DNA of 64,000 nucleotides from Lachnospiraceae bacterium (lineage in GTDB: Bacteria > Bacillota > Clostridia > Lachnospirales > Lachnospiraceae): contig CAJTDB010000004.1 in NCBI GenBank assembly GCA_910574965.1, positions 124,001 to 188,000 of the forward strand, given 5' to 3'. A program made the translations under genes and the position numbers. Within the stretch, counting starts at the first letter, position 1; every line of letters begins with the position of its first letter. Positions 51,061-60,102 of the stretch are shown here, piece after piece. The notes below the pieces were generated by a model that was not told the DNA's origin, did no database searches, and saw nothing but the letters and a program-made list of their open reading frames with translations.

Positions 51061-51744
51061 ATGGAAGTATTACAGGTAAAAAAGCTCTGCAAAGTATACG
51101 GAAACGGAGAAAGTGCAGTAAAAGCATTGCAGAATGTATCCTTTTCCATGGAGAAAGGAGAGTTTGCAGCGGTAGTAGGAGAATCCGGCTCCGGAAAAAG
51201 TACGCTGTTAAACTGTATCGGAGGGCTGGATATGCCCACCTCTGGAAACGTCCTGCTGGAAGGGACGGATTTGTTCAGCATGAAGGAAGAACAGCGCACG
51301 CTGTTCCGCAGAAGAAACATTGGTTTTATTTTTCAATCTTTTCATTTGATTGAGGAATTGAATGTGGAACAGAACATGATTTTTCCGCTGCTTCTGGATC
51401 ACCGAAAACCGGATTCCGAAAGAGTCGGAGAGCTTTTGGATATTTTGGGACTGACAGACCGAAGGCATCATCTGCCTTGCCAGCTCTCCGGCGGACAGAA
51501 GCAGCGAACTGCCATCGGCCGGGCACTGATGACCAGGCCCATGCTGGTCCTTGCAGATGAACCGACCGGCAATTTAGACTCCCAGAACAGCCGGGAAGTG
51601 ATGGAACTTCTGCTTCGGGCTTCCCGTCATTACCAGCAGACGGTGCTGATGATTACTCATAATATGCAGCTTAGCGCTTCTGTAGATCGAGTGTTAAAAG
51701 TCCGGGACGGAAAACTTCAGGATCTGGGAGGGACTGCGTCATGA
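51061..51744 (+). CDS. ABC transporter ATP-binding protein (BceA/MacB type)
   Basis: A 227-aa ATPase with Walker [17 protein letters not shown]-loop [11 protein letters not shown], signature [17 protein letters not shown], Walker [14 protein letters not shown] and H-loop [16 protein letters not shown] lies twelve bases before ATG 51061; a GTG at 51046 is possible but overlaps that site. Its stop overlaps the permease ATG. Works with the FtsX permease next door, under the adjoining two-component system. Confidence 0.92.
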   Translation: MEVLQVKKLCKVYGNGESAVKALQNVSFSMEKGEFAAVVGESGSGKSTLLNCIGGLDMPTSGNVLLEGTDLFSMKEEQRTLFRRRNIGFIFQSFHLIEELNVEQNMIFPLLLDHRKPDSERVGELLDILGLTDRRHHLPCQLSGGQKQRTAIGRALMTRPMLVLADEPTGNLDSQNSREVMELLLRASRHYQQTVLMITHNMQLSASVDRVLKVRDGKLQDLGGTAS

Positions 51745-54068
51745 GACATTATCTTGATCTGGTTTTGATACAGGCAAAGGTCCAAAAAAAGCAGAATCGT
51801 ATGACTAAAATCTGTATCTTTTTATCTGTATTTCTGATTATGGGGCTTTTTGGTATGGCGGACATGCAGATCAAAAGCCAGGAGCTTCAGGCTATCCAGA
51901 AAGACGGCAACTGGCATGTGGTTTTCCAGAATCTTACGGAAGAACAAATTGCTTTTTTGGAAGCCAGACCGGAAGTGGAAGCGAGCGGCCGGTATCATGT
52001 AATGAATTATGGAGTCAATGAAGGATGGCAGACAGAAGGGATCGAGACAGTTCTTTGCGGGATGGATGAGACGATGATGGATCTGCTTCCAGCAGTACAG
52101 ATAACGGAAGGGGAGAATCCTTTTTATGCGAAAGGAATGGCTGCCTGCTCTGACAGTATGCGGGACCGGCTGGGGCTTAAAACAGGCAGTACGATTTTGA
52201 TTACTTCTCCGTCAGGAGAGAACTATTCTTTGACGGTCAGCGGTTTTTTCCGTTCCACATCCATGCTGACGGAAAAGGATGCTTTTGCCTTGTATACAAA
52301 TATGGATACATTTCGGGCTTTTTTTAAGGAAGGGAGCGCAGACGGGCAGCAGGAAGCTGTTTATGTGCGGTTTGTTCCATTTTGCAGAGTTCAAAAAGTC
52401 CTTGCAAAGATCTGTGAACAGATCGGAATCAGCCAGGAGACGGTGGGACAGAACGCCTATTTGCTGGGACTGAAATTCCAGAGTACGGATTCTTATCTGG
52501 TGCGGATTTATCTGGTAGTCGGCGTACTTGCTCTGCTTGTTGTCGTTGCGGGCGTTTTGATGATTACCGGAAGCCTGAACAGCAGCGTGGCGCGTCGGAC
52601 CGAATTTTTTGGGCTGATGCGGTGTCTGGGAGCTACGCCTGGACAGGTGGCGCGGTTTGTTCGAAGGGAAGCCCTTGGATGGTGCCGGACGGCTGTTTTG
52701 GCTGCGCTGCTGGCTGGAACGGTTGTGATCTGGTGTCTGTGCGGATGGCTTCGCATTTTAAGTCCGGGCATTTTTGGTAAAATGCCGGTGTTTGGGATTA
52801 GCTGGATCGGTCTCCTGTCCGGGGCCGTCCTTGGAACCCTGACCGTATTGCTGTCTGCGAGAGCACCTGCCAGACTGGCTTCTAAAGTCCAGCCCCTGAC
52901 AGCAGTTTCCGGTAATGCCGGTACGACCCACGGCGTCAAATCGTCCGTATCTGTCGGCCTGCTTCATGTGGAAACCATCCTGGGCTTTCATCATGCAAAG
53001 GGAAGTAAGAAAAATTTCCTGCTCATGTCCGGTTCCTTTGCATTCAGTGTTCTTCTGTTTCTGTCCTTTACATCTTTGAATGATTTTGTAGGCCGGGCAT
53101 TTACTCCTTTGCGTCCGGAAGCGGCAGATATTTCCATTACCAGTCCGGACAATACCTGCTCGATTGCTCCTGAACTGGCTGAGAGACTGTCAGAACATCC
53201 GTCGGTTCGAAAAGTATACGGACGAAGTCTTGTGCCGCAGATAACGGCAGAGGCAGGGGGGCAGGAATATACGATTTGTCTGGCTTCTTACGAAGAACAT
53301 CAGTTTCAGTGGGCAAAAGAGGATCTTGCTGAAGGTACCGTGGATCCTGCAAAAGAGGGAACGCATGTTCTGGTTTCTCGGAAAAAAGAGCTTCCGATAG
53401 AAGCCGGAGATCAGATTACGATCCGGACAGAGAAAGGAACATGGGAGCTTCCGGTGTCCGGAGTACTGGATACCGCTTCTTTTGGCAAGGAGCCGGACGC
53501 GGGAACGGTCATCTGTTCAGAGGAACTTTTTAGGGAATTAACCGGACAGGAAGGTTATACGGTCATTGATCTTCAGGTCCGTCGGGGGACAACGGACGCA
53601 GAGGCCGGGGAACTGCGTGCACTGGCGGGAGAAGGCATAAATTTCTCAGACAAGCGTCTCCGAAATATGGAGACGATGGGCGCTTATTATGCTTTTCTGC
53701 TGTTTCTCTATGGATTTCTGACAGTGATTCTGATGATCTCAGCCTTTCATATTATGAACAGCATGTCCATGAGCGTGTCTGCACGATTTTCCGAATACCA
53801 GAGTCTGTACGCCGTCGGCATGAGCCGCAGACAACTTCTTAGCATGACTGCGGCGGAGGCGTTTTCCTACCTGGGAGCCGGACTTTTGGCCGGGCTTCCA
53901 GCGGGATTTTACAGTCACCGCCTTTTATTTGGGATGCTGGTTGCCTCCCGGTGGGGCGATCCCTGGCGAATACCGGTTCCGGAAGCCGCTGTGGTGACTT
54001 TTCTTCTGCTGCTTGCCACTGGAATGTCTCTTCTAGAACCTGCCCGACGAATTCGGCAAATGTCCTGA
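51741..54068 (+). CDS. FtsX-domain ABC permease
   Basis: A 775-aa permease with two FtsX modules: helices near residue 20, around 260-390 and 650-770. MacB-like extracellular domains sit at about 45-230 and again after 430. FFGLMRCLGATPGQVARFVRREALGW and YQSLYAVGMSRRQLLSMTAAEAFSYLGAG are the conserved coupling-helix regions of the two modules. It overlaps the ATPase start. Possible Bce-type peptide resistance or lipoprotein-type export; substrate open. Confidence 0.88.
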   Translation: MRHYLDLVLIQAKVQKKQNRMTKICIFLSVFLIMGLFGMADMQIKSQELQAIQKDGNWHVVFQNLTEEQIAFLEARPEVEASGRYHVMNYGVNEGWQTEGIETVLCGMDETMMDLLPAVQITEGENPFYAKGMAACSDSMRDRLGLKTGSTILITSPSGENYSLTVSGFFRSTSMLTEKDAFALYTNMDTFRAFFKEGSADGQQEAVYVRFVPFCRVQKVLAKICEQIGISQETVGQNAYLLGLKFQSTDSYLVRIYLVVGVLALLVVVAGVLMITGSLNSSVARRTEFFGLMRCLGATPGQVARFVRREALGWCRTAVLAALLAGTVVIWCLCGWLRILSPGIFGKMPVFGISWIGLLSGAVLGTLTVLLSARAPARLASKVQPLTAVSGNAGTTHGVKSSVSVGLLHVETILGFHHAKGSKKNFLLMSGSFAFSVLLFLSFTSLNDFVGRAFTPLRPEAADISITSPDNTCSIAPELAERLSEHPSVRKVYGRSLVPQITAEAGGQEYTICLASYEEHQFQWAKEDLAEGTVDPAKEGTHVLVSRKKELPIEAGDQITIRTEKGTWELPVSGVLDTASFGKEPDAGTVICSEELFRELTGQEGYTVIDLQVRRGTTDAEAGELRALAGEGINFSDKRLRNMETMGAYYAFLLFLYGFLTVILMISAFHIMNSMSMSVSARFSEYQSLYAVGMSRRQLLSMTAAEAFSYLGAGLLAGLPAGFYSHRLLFGMLVASRWGDPWRIPVPEAAVVTFLLLLATGMSLLEPARRIRQMS

Positions 54069-54149
54069 GATTCTGAAAACCTGGTTGTAATCCTCACCGG
54101 AATCCATTATAATAAAGAAATGCTATGAATTACGGAGGATACGACAACT

Positions 54150-55607
54150 ATGAAACGAGAAAAATTTGGCTCCCGCCTTGGTTTCATTCTGGTATCGGCA
54201 GGGTGTGCCATCGGAATCGGCAATGTATGGAAATTTCCATATATCTGCGGAGCCTACGGCGGAGCTGCATTTATACTGATCTATCTGATCTTTCTTCTGA
54301 TCCTTGGTATTCCGGTCCTGGTCTGTGAATTTGCGGTAGGCCGGGGAAGCAAAAAGAGTGTGGCGGAAAGTTTTGAGAAACTGGCACCGCCCGGAACCCG
54401 CTGGCATCTGATGAAATATATTGGTATTTTCGGCTGTTATCTGCTGATGATGTTCTATACCATGGTCGGCGGATGGATGATGTATTATTGTTACCGGAGT
54501 CTCAGAGGTGAATTTATTGGCGTCTCTCCGGAGCAGGTATCAGATGCCTTTTCCGGAATGCTGATGGATTTTCCCACTATGGCATTCTGGACGATTCTAA
54601 TCTGCATCATTGGCTTTGCCGTTTGTATGCTGGGGCTAAAATCCGGTGTAGAGCGAATCACAAAGTGGATGATGGCTGCGCTGCTTATTATCATGCTGAT
54701 ACTGGCGGTTCATTCGGTATTTCTGGAAGGAGCCGGAGCGGGTATCCGCTTTTATCTTGTGCCGGATTTCCAGAAGATGATAGAAAGCGGTATTGGAAAT
54801 GTTGTCTTTGCAGCACTTAGTCAGGCGTTTTTTACATTATCTCTGGGTATTGGCGCAATGCTGATCTTCGGCAGCTATCTGGACCGTTCTCGTAGTCTGA
54901 CCGGTGAAGCTGTCAGTATCACGGCGCTCGATACCTTTGTGGCACTGACGGCAGGATTTATCGTAATTCCGGCCTGCTTTGCCTACGGTATTGAGCCTGG
55001 AGCCGGACCGAGCCTTGTATTTATCACACTGCCTAATATTTTCGCACAGATGCCGGGAGGATTTTTATGGAGCGCCCTGTTCTTTCTGTTTTTGACCTTT
55101 GCGGCTCTGTCTACGATTATTGCTGTATTTGAAAATATTATCGCCATTGATATGGATCTGTTCGGCTGGTCCAGAAAAAAGAGTGTACTGGTCAGCGCAG
55201 TTCTGATTGTCCTGCTCAGTATGCCTGCAGTGCTTGGATTTAATGTCCTGTCCATGATCGCACCTCTCGGAGAGGGCAGTACGATTATGGATCTGGAGGA
55301 TTTTATCGTATCCAACAACCTGCTTCCTCTTGGAAGTCTTGGCTATGTCCTGTTCTGTACCAGAAAAAACGGATGGGGATGGGATGCTTTTATCGAGGAG
55401 GCCAACACAGGAACCGGACATTCCTTCCCGAAAGGGCTTCACAGCTACGTGGCCTATGGAATCCCGCTGATTATTGTAGTTATTTATCTGAAAGGCTATT
55501 ATGACATGTTCTGCCAGAAAGGAACACTCATGTTGGCCGGCTGGATGACAGCGGCGGTCGTATTTCTGCTGTTTGTATTTTACTGCGCACTGGGAAAGAA
55601 AAAATAG
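54150..55607 (+). CDS. neurotransmitter:sodium symporter (SNF/LeuT family)
   Basis: A 485-aa NSS transporter. The first helix FILVSAGCAIGIGNVWKFPYICGAYGGAAFIL has the unwound GNVWKFPY substrate/Na+ site. Later helices include TLSLGIGAMLIFGSY and the helix-8 TFAALSTIIAVFEN Na2 region. About 11-12 helices in all. It should import an amino acid with sodium. GGAGGAT precedes the ATG; TATAAT sits at about 54110. Not linked to neighbours. Confidence 0.93.
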   Translation: MKREKFGSRLGFILVSAGCAIGIGNVWKFPYICGAYGGAAFILIYLIFLLILGIPVLVCEFAVGRGSKKSVAESFEKLAPPGTRWHLMKYIGIFGCYLLMMFYTMVGGWMMYYCYRSLRGEFIGVSPEQVSDAFSGMLMDFPTMAFWTILICIIGFAVCMLGLKSGVERITKWMMAALLIIMLILAVHSVFLEGAGAGIRFYLVPDFQKMIESGIGNVVFAALSQAFFTLSLGIGAMLIFGSYLDRSRSLTGEAVSITALDTFVALTAGFIVIPACFAYGIEPGAGPSLVFITLPNIFAQMPGGFLWSALFFLFLTFAALSTIIAVFENIIAIDMDLFGWSRKKSVLVSAVLIVLLSMPAVLGFNVLSMIAPLGEGSTIMDLEDFIVSNNLLPLGSLGYVLFCTRKNGWGWDAFIEEANTGTGHSFPKGLHSYVAYGIPLIIVVIYLKGYYDMFCQKGTLMLAGWMTAAVVFLLFVFYCALGKKK

Positions 55608-55617
55608 GGGTTCTTAC

Positions 55618-55827
55618 GGAACTTTCATCAATATCTGGAAAAGGAACCCTAGAAGTATTTTCAGACACATAAGTGGGTGAAAATACTTCTAGGTAAGGGG
55701 GGTCTTTTTCCAGATATGGAACTTTTTCATCAATATCTGGAAAAGGAACCCCAGAAGTATTTACAGACACGTAAGTGGGTGAAAATACTTCTAGGTAAGG
55801 GGGTTCTTTTTCCAGATATGGAACTTT
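55618..55827 (+). repeat. two tandem 102-bp hairpin units
   Basis: Copies start at about 55626 and 55728 and differ by a few bases; GGAACTTT recurs at 55618, 55719 and 55820. Each folds into a long nested hairpin. In copy 1 the outer arms ATATCTGGAAAAG (55631-55643) and CTTTTTCCAGATAT (55704-55717) enclose a perfect 15-bp stem (55649-55663/55678-55692). They occupy the gap between the NSS transporter and the J-like protein; no promoter stands out. A minus-strand frame runs through but its repeats only mirror the 102-bp period. Confidence 0.9.
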
Positions 55828-55845
55828 AATCAGAAAGAAGAAAAA

Positions 55846-58800
55846 ATGAGTATTACAGAGATTTTTAAGATCCTTCAGATTCCTGAAACTCGTCAGGAGC
55901 AAAATATCCGCGCGGCCTACCATCGGCTTTTAACCGGTGTCAATCCGGAAGACGACCCGGAAGGTTTTAAGCGTCTTCGAAAAGCTTATGAAGAAGCGCT
56001 TGTGTACGCCCGGACACCGGAACAGGAGACGGATGCATCCGAAGTAGAATGGCTCCAGGACCAGGAAGTTGGGAAATTTTTAAAGCAATTAGCAGATATA
56101 TATAATACATACCAGAGGAGAATCGACCTGGAAGAGTGGAAAGGGCTTCTGGCTGACCCGGTCCTTTCTTCGCTAGATGACGGAGAGAATGCCAAATGGG
56201 GGATGTTCTCTTATCTGGCAGAATATTATCGTGTTCCTTATGAGGTGTGGGAACTGCTGGACGCAGAATTTTTCATTCAGGAAAATCAAAAAGAAATGAA
56301 AGAACATCTGTCCGAAGCCTTTGTAAATTATGTGATTCAGAAGCTGGAACGCGAGACAAAGCGCTCAGCTTTCCCCTATGAAAAGCTGACCGGACCGTCC
56401 CATGCAGATCACGATGGCTTCTTTGAGGCATACAGTAATTTTATTCGTGAAAATTTTGAAGATAATCAAGAAGGACTGGCCCAAAAAGGCCGCTGTCTGG
56501 AGGAGCTTTCGGCGTATGGGCTTTCTCATCCCTGGTATGAGCTGAACAAAGCAGAATACCAGATGCAGTGCGGGAATACAGAACGCGCGGCAGAGCTTAC
56601 GAAAAAGCTAATTGAGGAAAATTCAACAGATGAATATATATGGCTGACAGGTGCAAAAATCATGGACGCATGCGGTGAAAAAGCTTATGCGTTGGATCTG
56701 TGGACCTCTTATCTGGACTGGGAGGAACAGACTAGATACGGCAAGTATCAGGCGCTGTTTGCTCTGGCTGTACATGAGGCATCCAACGGGCAGTGGGAGA
56801 AAGCTTATCAGTTGTCCGACAAGGCTGAAAATCTTCGTGACACAAATGAATTGAGGGCGCTTCAGAAGAACATCCGGCAGCAATTAATTTCTTTGTACAC
56901 GGAGCCGGAAAAAACCTTGACAGAAGAAGAAATAAATCGTTTATGCTGGTGCTATATTCAGTCCGGGGAATATCAGGAGGGCATCGAATTTTTCAATGCA
57001 CATCCGGAGTATTATCAGGATACGGCAGACTGGCATAAGCAAATGGCAATTTTGAATATGAGTGCGGACCAGACAGAAGAAGCACTTAAGGAGACTGCTG
57101 CATGGAGACAGTGTTTGATGGAGGAAGCAAAAAAACGTCTCGATGAGACGGAGCCGGACGAACACCTTACCTGGAATCTGGCGTTGTCTGCACATATTGA
57201 AGCCAGGACCTATCATAAATGTTATACTGCAGAAGCCAGATGCGGGCATCCGGATCCGGACAGGATGCAGCAGTTGGCCGAGCGTGCCTTAGAGTGGCAT
57301 GACCAGGCGCTGAAACTGCGGCCGGAACGCACGGATTTTCTCATGCATAAGCTGACTCTTTTAAAAGATATGAAAGAAGATCGGAAAGTCATCGACTTAT
57401 GTGAGGAGATTCTGCGCATTGATCCCAGTTTCTTCTGGCCCTATGCTTATATGCAGGAAGCCTATGAACATCTCCAGATGGGGCAGGAAGTGGTAGATAC
57501 ATTTTACCGGGCAAAGCGGATTTTTGCAGGAAATTCGGAAATTCATGTGCGGGCGGCACGTGTATTCGCGGATTACCGGCAATACGAAGACTTACTGAAT
57601 GTGGTTCAGCAGGCTGAAGATGCGGATGTGGTCAGCCCGGAGCTCCTGACCCTGAAGGTCCGGGCACTTTGCCGTCTTGCGGATGGAAAAGACCAGAAGA
57701 AATGGGCAGAAGCGGATGACTGTGCAGAACAGGCCATCAAACAGCTAACCTCTGAGCAGGCAGATCCGGAGCTTTTGGCAAAGATATATCTGGAACGGGC
57801 ATACCTGATGGAAAAGTGCAAAGAACTGCATAATAAGCAGAAGAATCAGATGCTGTCCTATGCCAGGAAATCCCTGGAAATCAAGGATACGATAAATATC
57901 CGGTACTTTCTTGGACGTTACTATATAGAATACGATCAAGATTATGAAAAAGCTTACGGACATCTGAAAATTTGTGAAGAACAGCATATGGATTTTCCAT
58001 GGACATATTTCTATATTGCCAGATGTAAGGAAAAATTCAAAGAACCGGAAAAGGCGTTGTCTTATTATGAAAAAGTCATGGAGCTGAATCCTGATTTCCG
58101 AGATTGTCTCTGGCGGATGGGACTGATCTGGAGGAACAAGTTCAATCGGACACTGCAAACGGAATATGCAGACAAAGCATTGTATTATCTGAATCAGCAG
58201 GAGGAAAGATTCGGAATTTTTACAGATCTTCATCGGTGGCGTTCTTATATCTGGCTTTCTCTTGGGAATTATGAGAAAGCTCTGGCAGAAACCCAGAAAG
58301 GTCTGGAACGGGAGGAGGACAGCGGACTCTGGATCCTAAAAGGGCGGGCGTTGCGTAAATTAGACCGGTACGAAGAATCCATCAAAAGCTTTGAGGAAAG
58401 CATACACTGTGAGGACCGTTATGGAAATAATGATATTTTCTGCTATGGACGGATCTTCCAGTGCTTTCTGGCACTTAGAAGGTTGCGGGAGGGCATTGCA
58501 TATTTCGAACAGGTGTTTGCAGATGCAGACACGGATAAGGTAAAGAATTTTTGCCTGGAGCATATGGCAGATCTGGCTTTTATTCTTGGAGATCACAAGC
58601 AGGCGTTTCAATGGATTGAACAGTGGTATGGCCGTCTGGATTTTGCATGTAAAGGGGAAGATACCTGGGAACGAACGGCGAAGCGGGTCAGCGATGTCTT
58701 AAGTGTGCAGCTTTTGCATCGTCCTTCCCTGGATGATGCATACAGGGAAGAGTGCAGACAGGCGGCAGGTCTTGCAGAACAGGCAGCCAGGGATGACAGC

Positions 58801-59391
58801 GCGCTCCTTGATGACAGGGTGACTATGTGTCAGAATGTGGGAGAGCTTTATTACTATATGCAGGACTGGGAAACCGCCTGGACTTTCTTTCAAAAAGCAT
58901 ATCATATGGCATGTCACTGTGAAAACTATGACTCCATGGATGAACTTTTAGAAGACCTGATGAAATGCAGCTACTGGAGAAAAGATCTGGAAAGTGCACG
59001 AAAATATGGAGAGAAATACAGGGAGAAGAAAGAAGAAACATATAAGGAATGTTCCGATCTTGGCCTGTCTATGGAAGAGCTTATGACTCGTCCGGGACCT
59101 GACATCCGGCAAAGACTTCATGATCTATTCTATTATGCCTATTTTACCGGACAATATGAGAAAGCACGGTATTATGCGGAGTTGTCCTATACCCAGAATC
59201 TATGCTGGTGGTGTCATGAAGGCGGCTGTACAGAAGAGTGGGAGATGAGAGGAATGCTTGCCTTTTTGGATCAGCAGTACGAAGAAGCCCGCAAAGCTTT
59301 TGAAAATGCGAATCATTTTAGCTGGCTTCAGGGAACAAAGGAAGCATATATGATGCTCCGGATGCTCTCTGGTAATGGAAAACATGTATGA
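55846..59391 (+). CDS. large J-domain-like/TPR protein
   Basis: An 1181-aa cytoplasmic protein. Residues 4-55 read as a J-like domain (EIFKILQIPETRQEQNIRAAYHRLL ... DDPEGFKRLRKAYEEAL), but the HPD that stimulates DnaK is replaced by NPEDD, so chaperone activation is doubtful. The rest is helical with many TPR-like repeats, for example KALSYYEKVMELNPDFRDCLW, YEKALAETQKGLEREEDSG and YEESIKSFEESIHCEDRYG. A C-terminal part is rich in W, C and Y. It probably scaffolds protein contacts; partners unknown. Monocistronic. Confidence 0.82.
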   Translation: MSITEIFKILQIPETRQEQNIRAAYHRLLTGVNPEDDPEGFKRLRKAYEEALVYARTPEQETDASEVEWLQDQEVGKFLKQLADIYNTYQRRIDLEEWKGLLADPVLSSLDDGENAKWGMFSYLAEYYRVPYEVWELLDAEFFIQENQKEMKEHLSEAFVNYVIQKLERETKRSAFPYEKLTGPSHADHDGFFEAYSNFIRENFEDNQEGLAQKGRCLEELSAYGLSHPWYELNKAEYQMQCGNTERAAELTKKLIEENSTDEYIWLTGAKIMDACGEKAYALDLWTSYLDWEEQTRYGKYQALFALAVHEASNGQWEKAYQLSDKAENLRDTNELRALQKNIRQQLISLYTEPEKTLTEEEINRLCWCYIQSGEYQEGIEFFNAHPEYYQDTADWHKQMAILNMSADQTEEALKETAAWRQCLMEEAKKRLDETEPDEHLTWNLALSAHIEARTYHKCYTAEARCGHPDPDRMQQLAERALEWHDQALKLRPERTDFLMHKLTLLKDMKEDRKVIDLCEEILRIDPSFFWPYAYMQEAYEHLQMGQEVVDTFYRAKRIFAGNSEIHVRAARVFADYRQYEDLLNVVQQAEDADVVSPELLTLKVRALCRLADGKDQKKWAEADDCAEQAIKQLTSEQADPELLAKIYLERAYLMEKCKELHNKQKNQMLSYARKSLEIKDTINIRYFLGRYYIEYDQDYEKAYGHLKICEEQHMDFPWTYFYIARCKEKFKEPEKALSYYEKVMELNPDFRDCLWRMGLIWRNKFNRTLQTEYADKALYYLNQQEERFGIFTDLHRWRSYIWLSLGNYEKALAETQKGLEREEDSGLWILKGRALRKLDRYEESIKSFEESIHCEDRYGNNDIFCYGRIFQCFLALRRLREGIAYFEQVFADADTDKVKNFCLEHMADLAFILGDHKQAFQWIEQWYGRLDFACKGEDTWERTAKRVSDVLSVQLLHRPSLDDAYREECRQAAGLAEQAARDDSALLDDRVTMCQNVGELYYYMQDWETAWTFFQKAYHMACHCENYDSMDELLEDLMKCSYWRKDLESARKYGEKYREKKEETYKECSDLGLSMEELMTRPGPDIRQRLHDLFYYAYFTGQYEKARYYAELSYTQNLCWWCHEGGCTEEWEMRGMLAFLDQQYEEARKAFENANHFSWLQGTKEAYMMLRMLSGNGKHV

Positions 59392-59537
59392 GGGAAAACC
59401 AAAGTCAGGCGGCCTGAATACAGAGAAATGAATAGAAGACAATATCCTTATGAGGCTTTGGAATTATTTTCAAAGCCTCATATTTTTTGAAAGATTTTAA
59501 CACAGCACATCCGAAGAATTTTTTCGGCTCGAAAATC

Positions 59538-59615
59538 GAACAAATTTTCGATTTCTGTATTGACAAACACATGTTCTGGATATATAATGAATGCATAACA
59601 AAAGAACAAGTGTTC
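59538..59615 (+). promoter_or_regulatory. sigma-A promoter with three LexA (SOS) boxes
   Basis: TTGACA (59560-59565), 17 bp, TATAAT (59583-59588). LexA-type sites GAACNNNNGTTC: GAACAAGTGTTC (59604-59615, perfect), AAACACATGTTC (59565-59576, one mismatch, inside the core promoter) and GAACAAATTTTC (59538-59549, one mismatch). Repression by LexA and induction by DNA damage are inferred. Confidence 0.85.
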
Positions 59616-59628
59616 GTCATCAGAAGGA

Positions 59629-60024
59629 GTGAGTGATATGTATGCAGAAGGAACGATGTCAAGGGAAGAGTTTCGAAGAACGAGAAGAGAACAGGTGCAG
59701 AAAGAGCAGCGGACAAAACGGAGGCGTATTCTGGTCTTTTTTGTGACGCTGGTGGTCATGTTCGGTATTGGGGTTGGTTTCGGAACACTTCTTGCCAAAG
59801 CGGAAGAGCCGGAGACAGAAACAGAATATAAGTATTATACCAGTATCGAGATTCAAAAGGGAGATACTTTATGGGAGATTGCAAAAGAATACATCAATAC
59901 AGACCATTACAAAGACCTGATGGCGTACATGAATGAAGTGATGAAGATCAATCATATGACGACGGACCGCCTGACTGCCGGAAAGAAGATTATTATTCCC
60001 TATTATTCATCAGAAATCAAATAA
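59629..60024 (+). CDS. YneA-like SOS-induced membrane LysM protein
   Basis: A 131-aa protein: a basic cytoplasmic N-terminus (SREEFRRTRREQVQKEQRTKRRR), one membrane helix (about residues 31-51, ILVFFVTLVVMFGIGVGFG), then an extracytoplasmic LysM domain (SIEIQKGDTLWEIAKEYI ... LTAGKKIIIP). This is the layout of Bacillus YneA and related division inhibitors, and the promoter carries LexA boxes. AAGGAG precedes the start; GTG 59629 or ATG 59638 are both feasible. lexA itself is not adjacent. Division inhibition is inferred by family and regulation. Confidence 0.82.
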   Translation: MSDMYAEGTMSREEFRRTRREQVQKEQRTKRRRILVFFVTLVVMFGIGVGFGTLLAKAEEPETETEYKYYTSIEIQKGDTLWEIAKEYINTDHYKDLMAYMNEVMKINHMTTDRLTAGKKIIIPYYSSEIK

Positions 60025-60040
60025 ACAAGGCAAAGTCTCC

Positions 60041-60089
60041 CCTGCCCGGATGTACTTCTATTATAGAAAGGTCCATACATCCGGGCAGG
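60041..60089. repeat. 14-bp inverted repeat between convergent genes
   Basis: Perfect arms 60041-60054 and 60076-60089 with a 21-base loop. No long T run on either strand, but its place between convergent genes suggests a transcript-end structure. Confidence 0.65.
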
Positions 60090-60102
60090 ATAAAAAACGT
60101 TA

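Noticed and set aside
55528-55923. 131-aa minus-strand protein with repeated PYLEVFSPTYV peptides
   Set aside because: The repetition only mirrors the 102-bp hairpin units, and it overlaps the ends of two well-supported genes.
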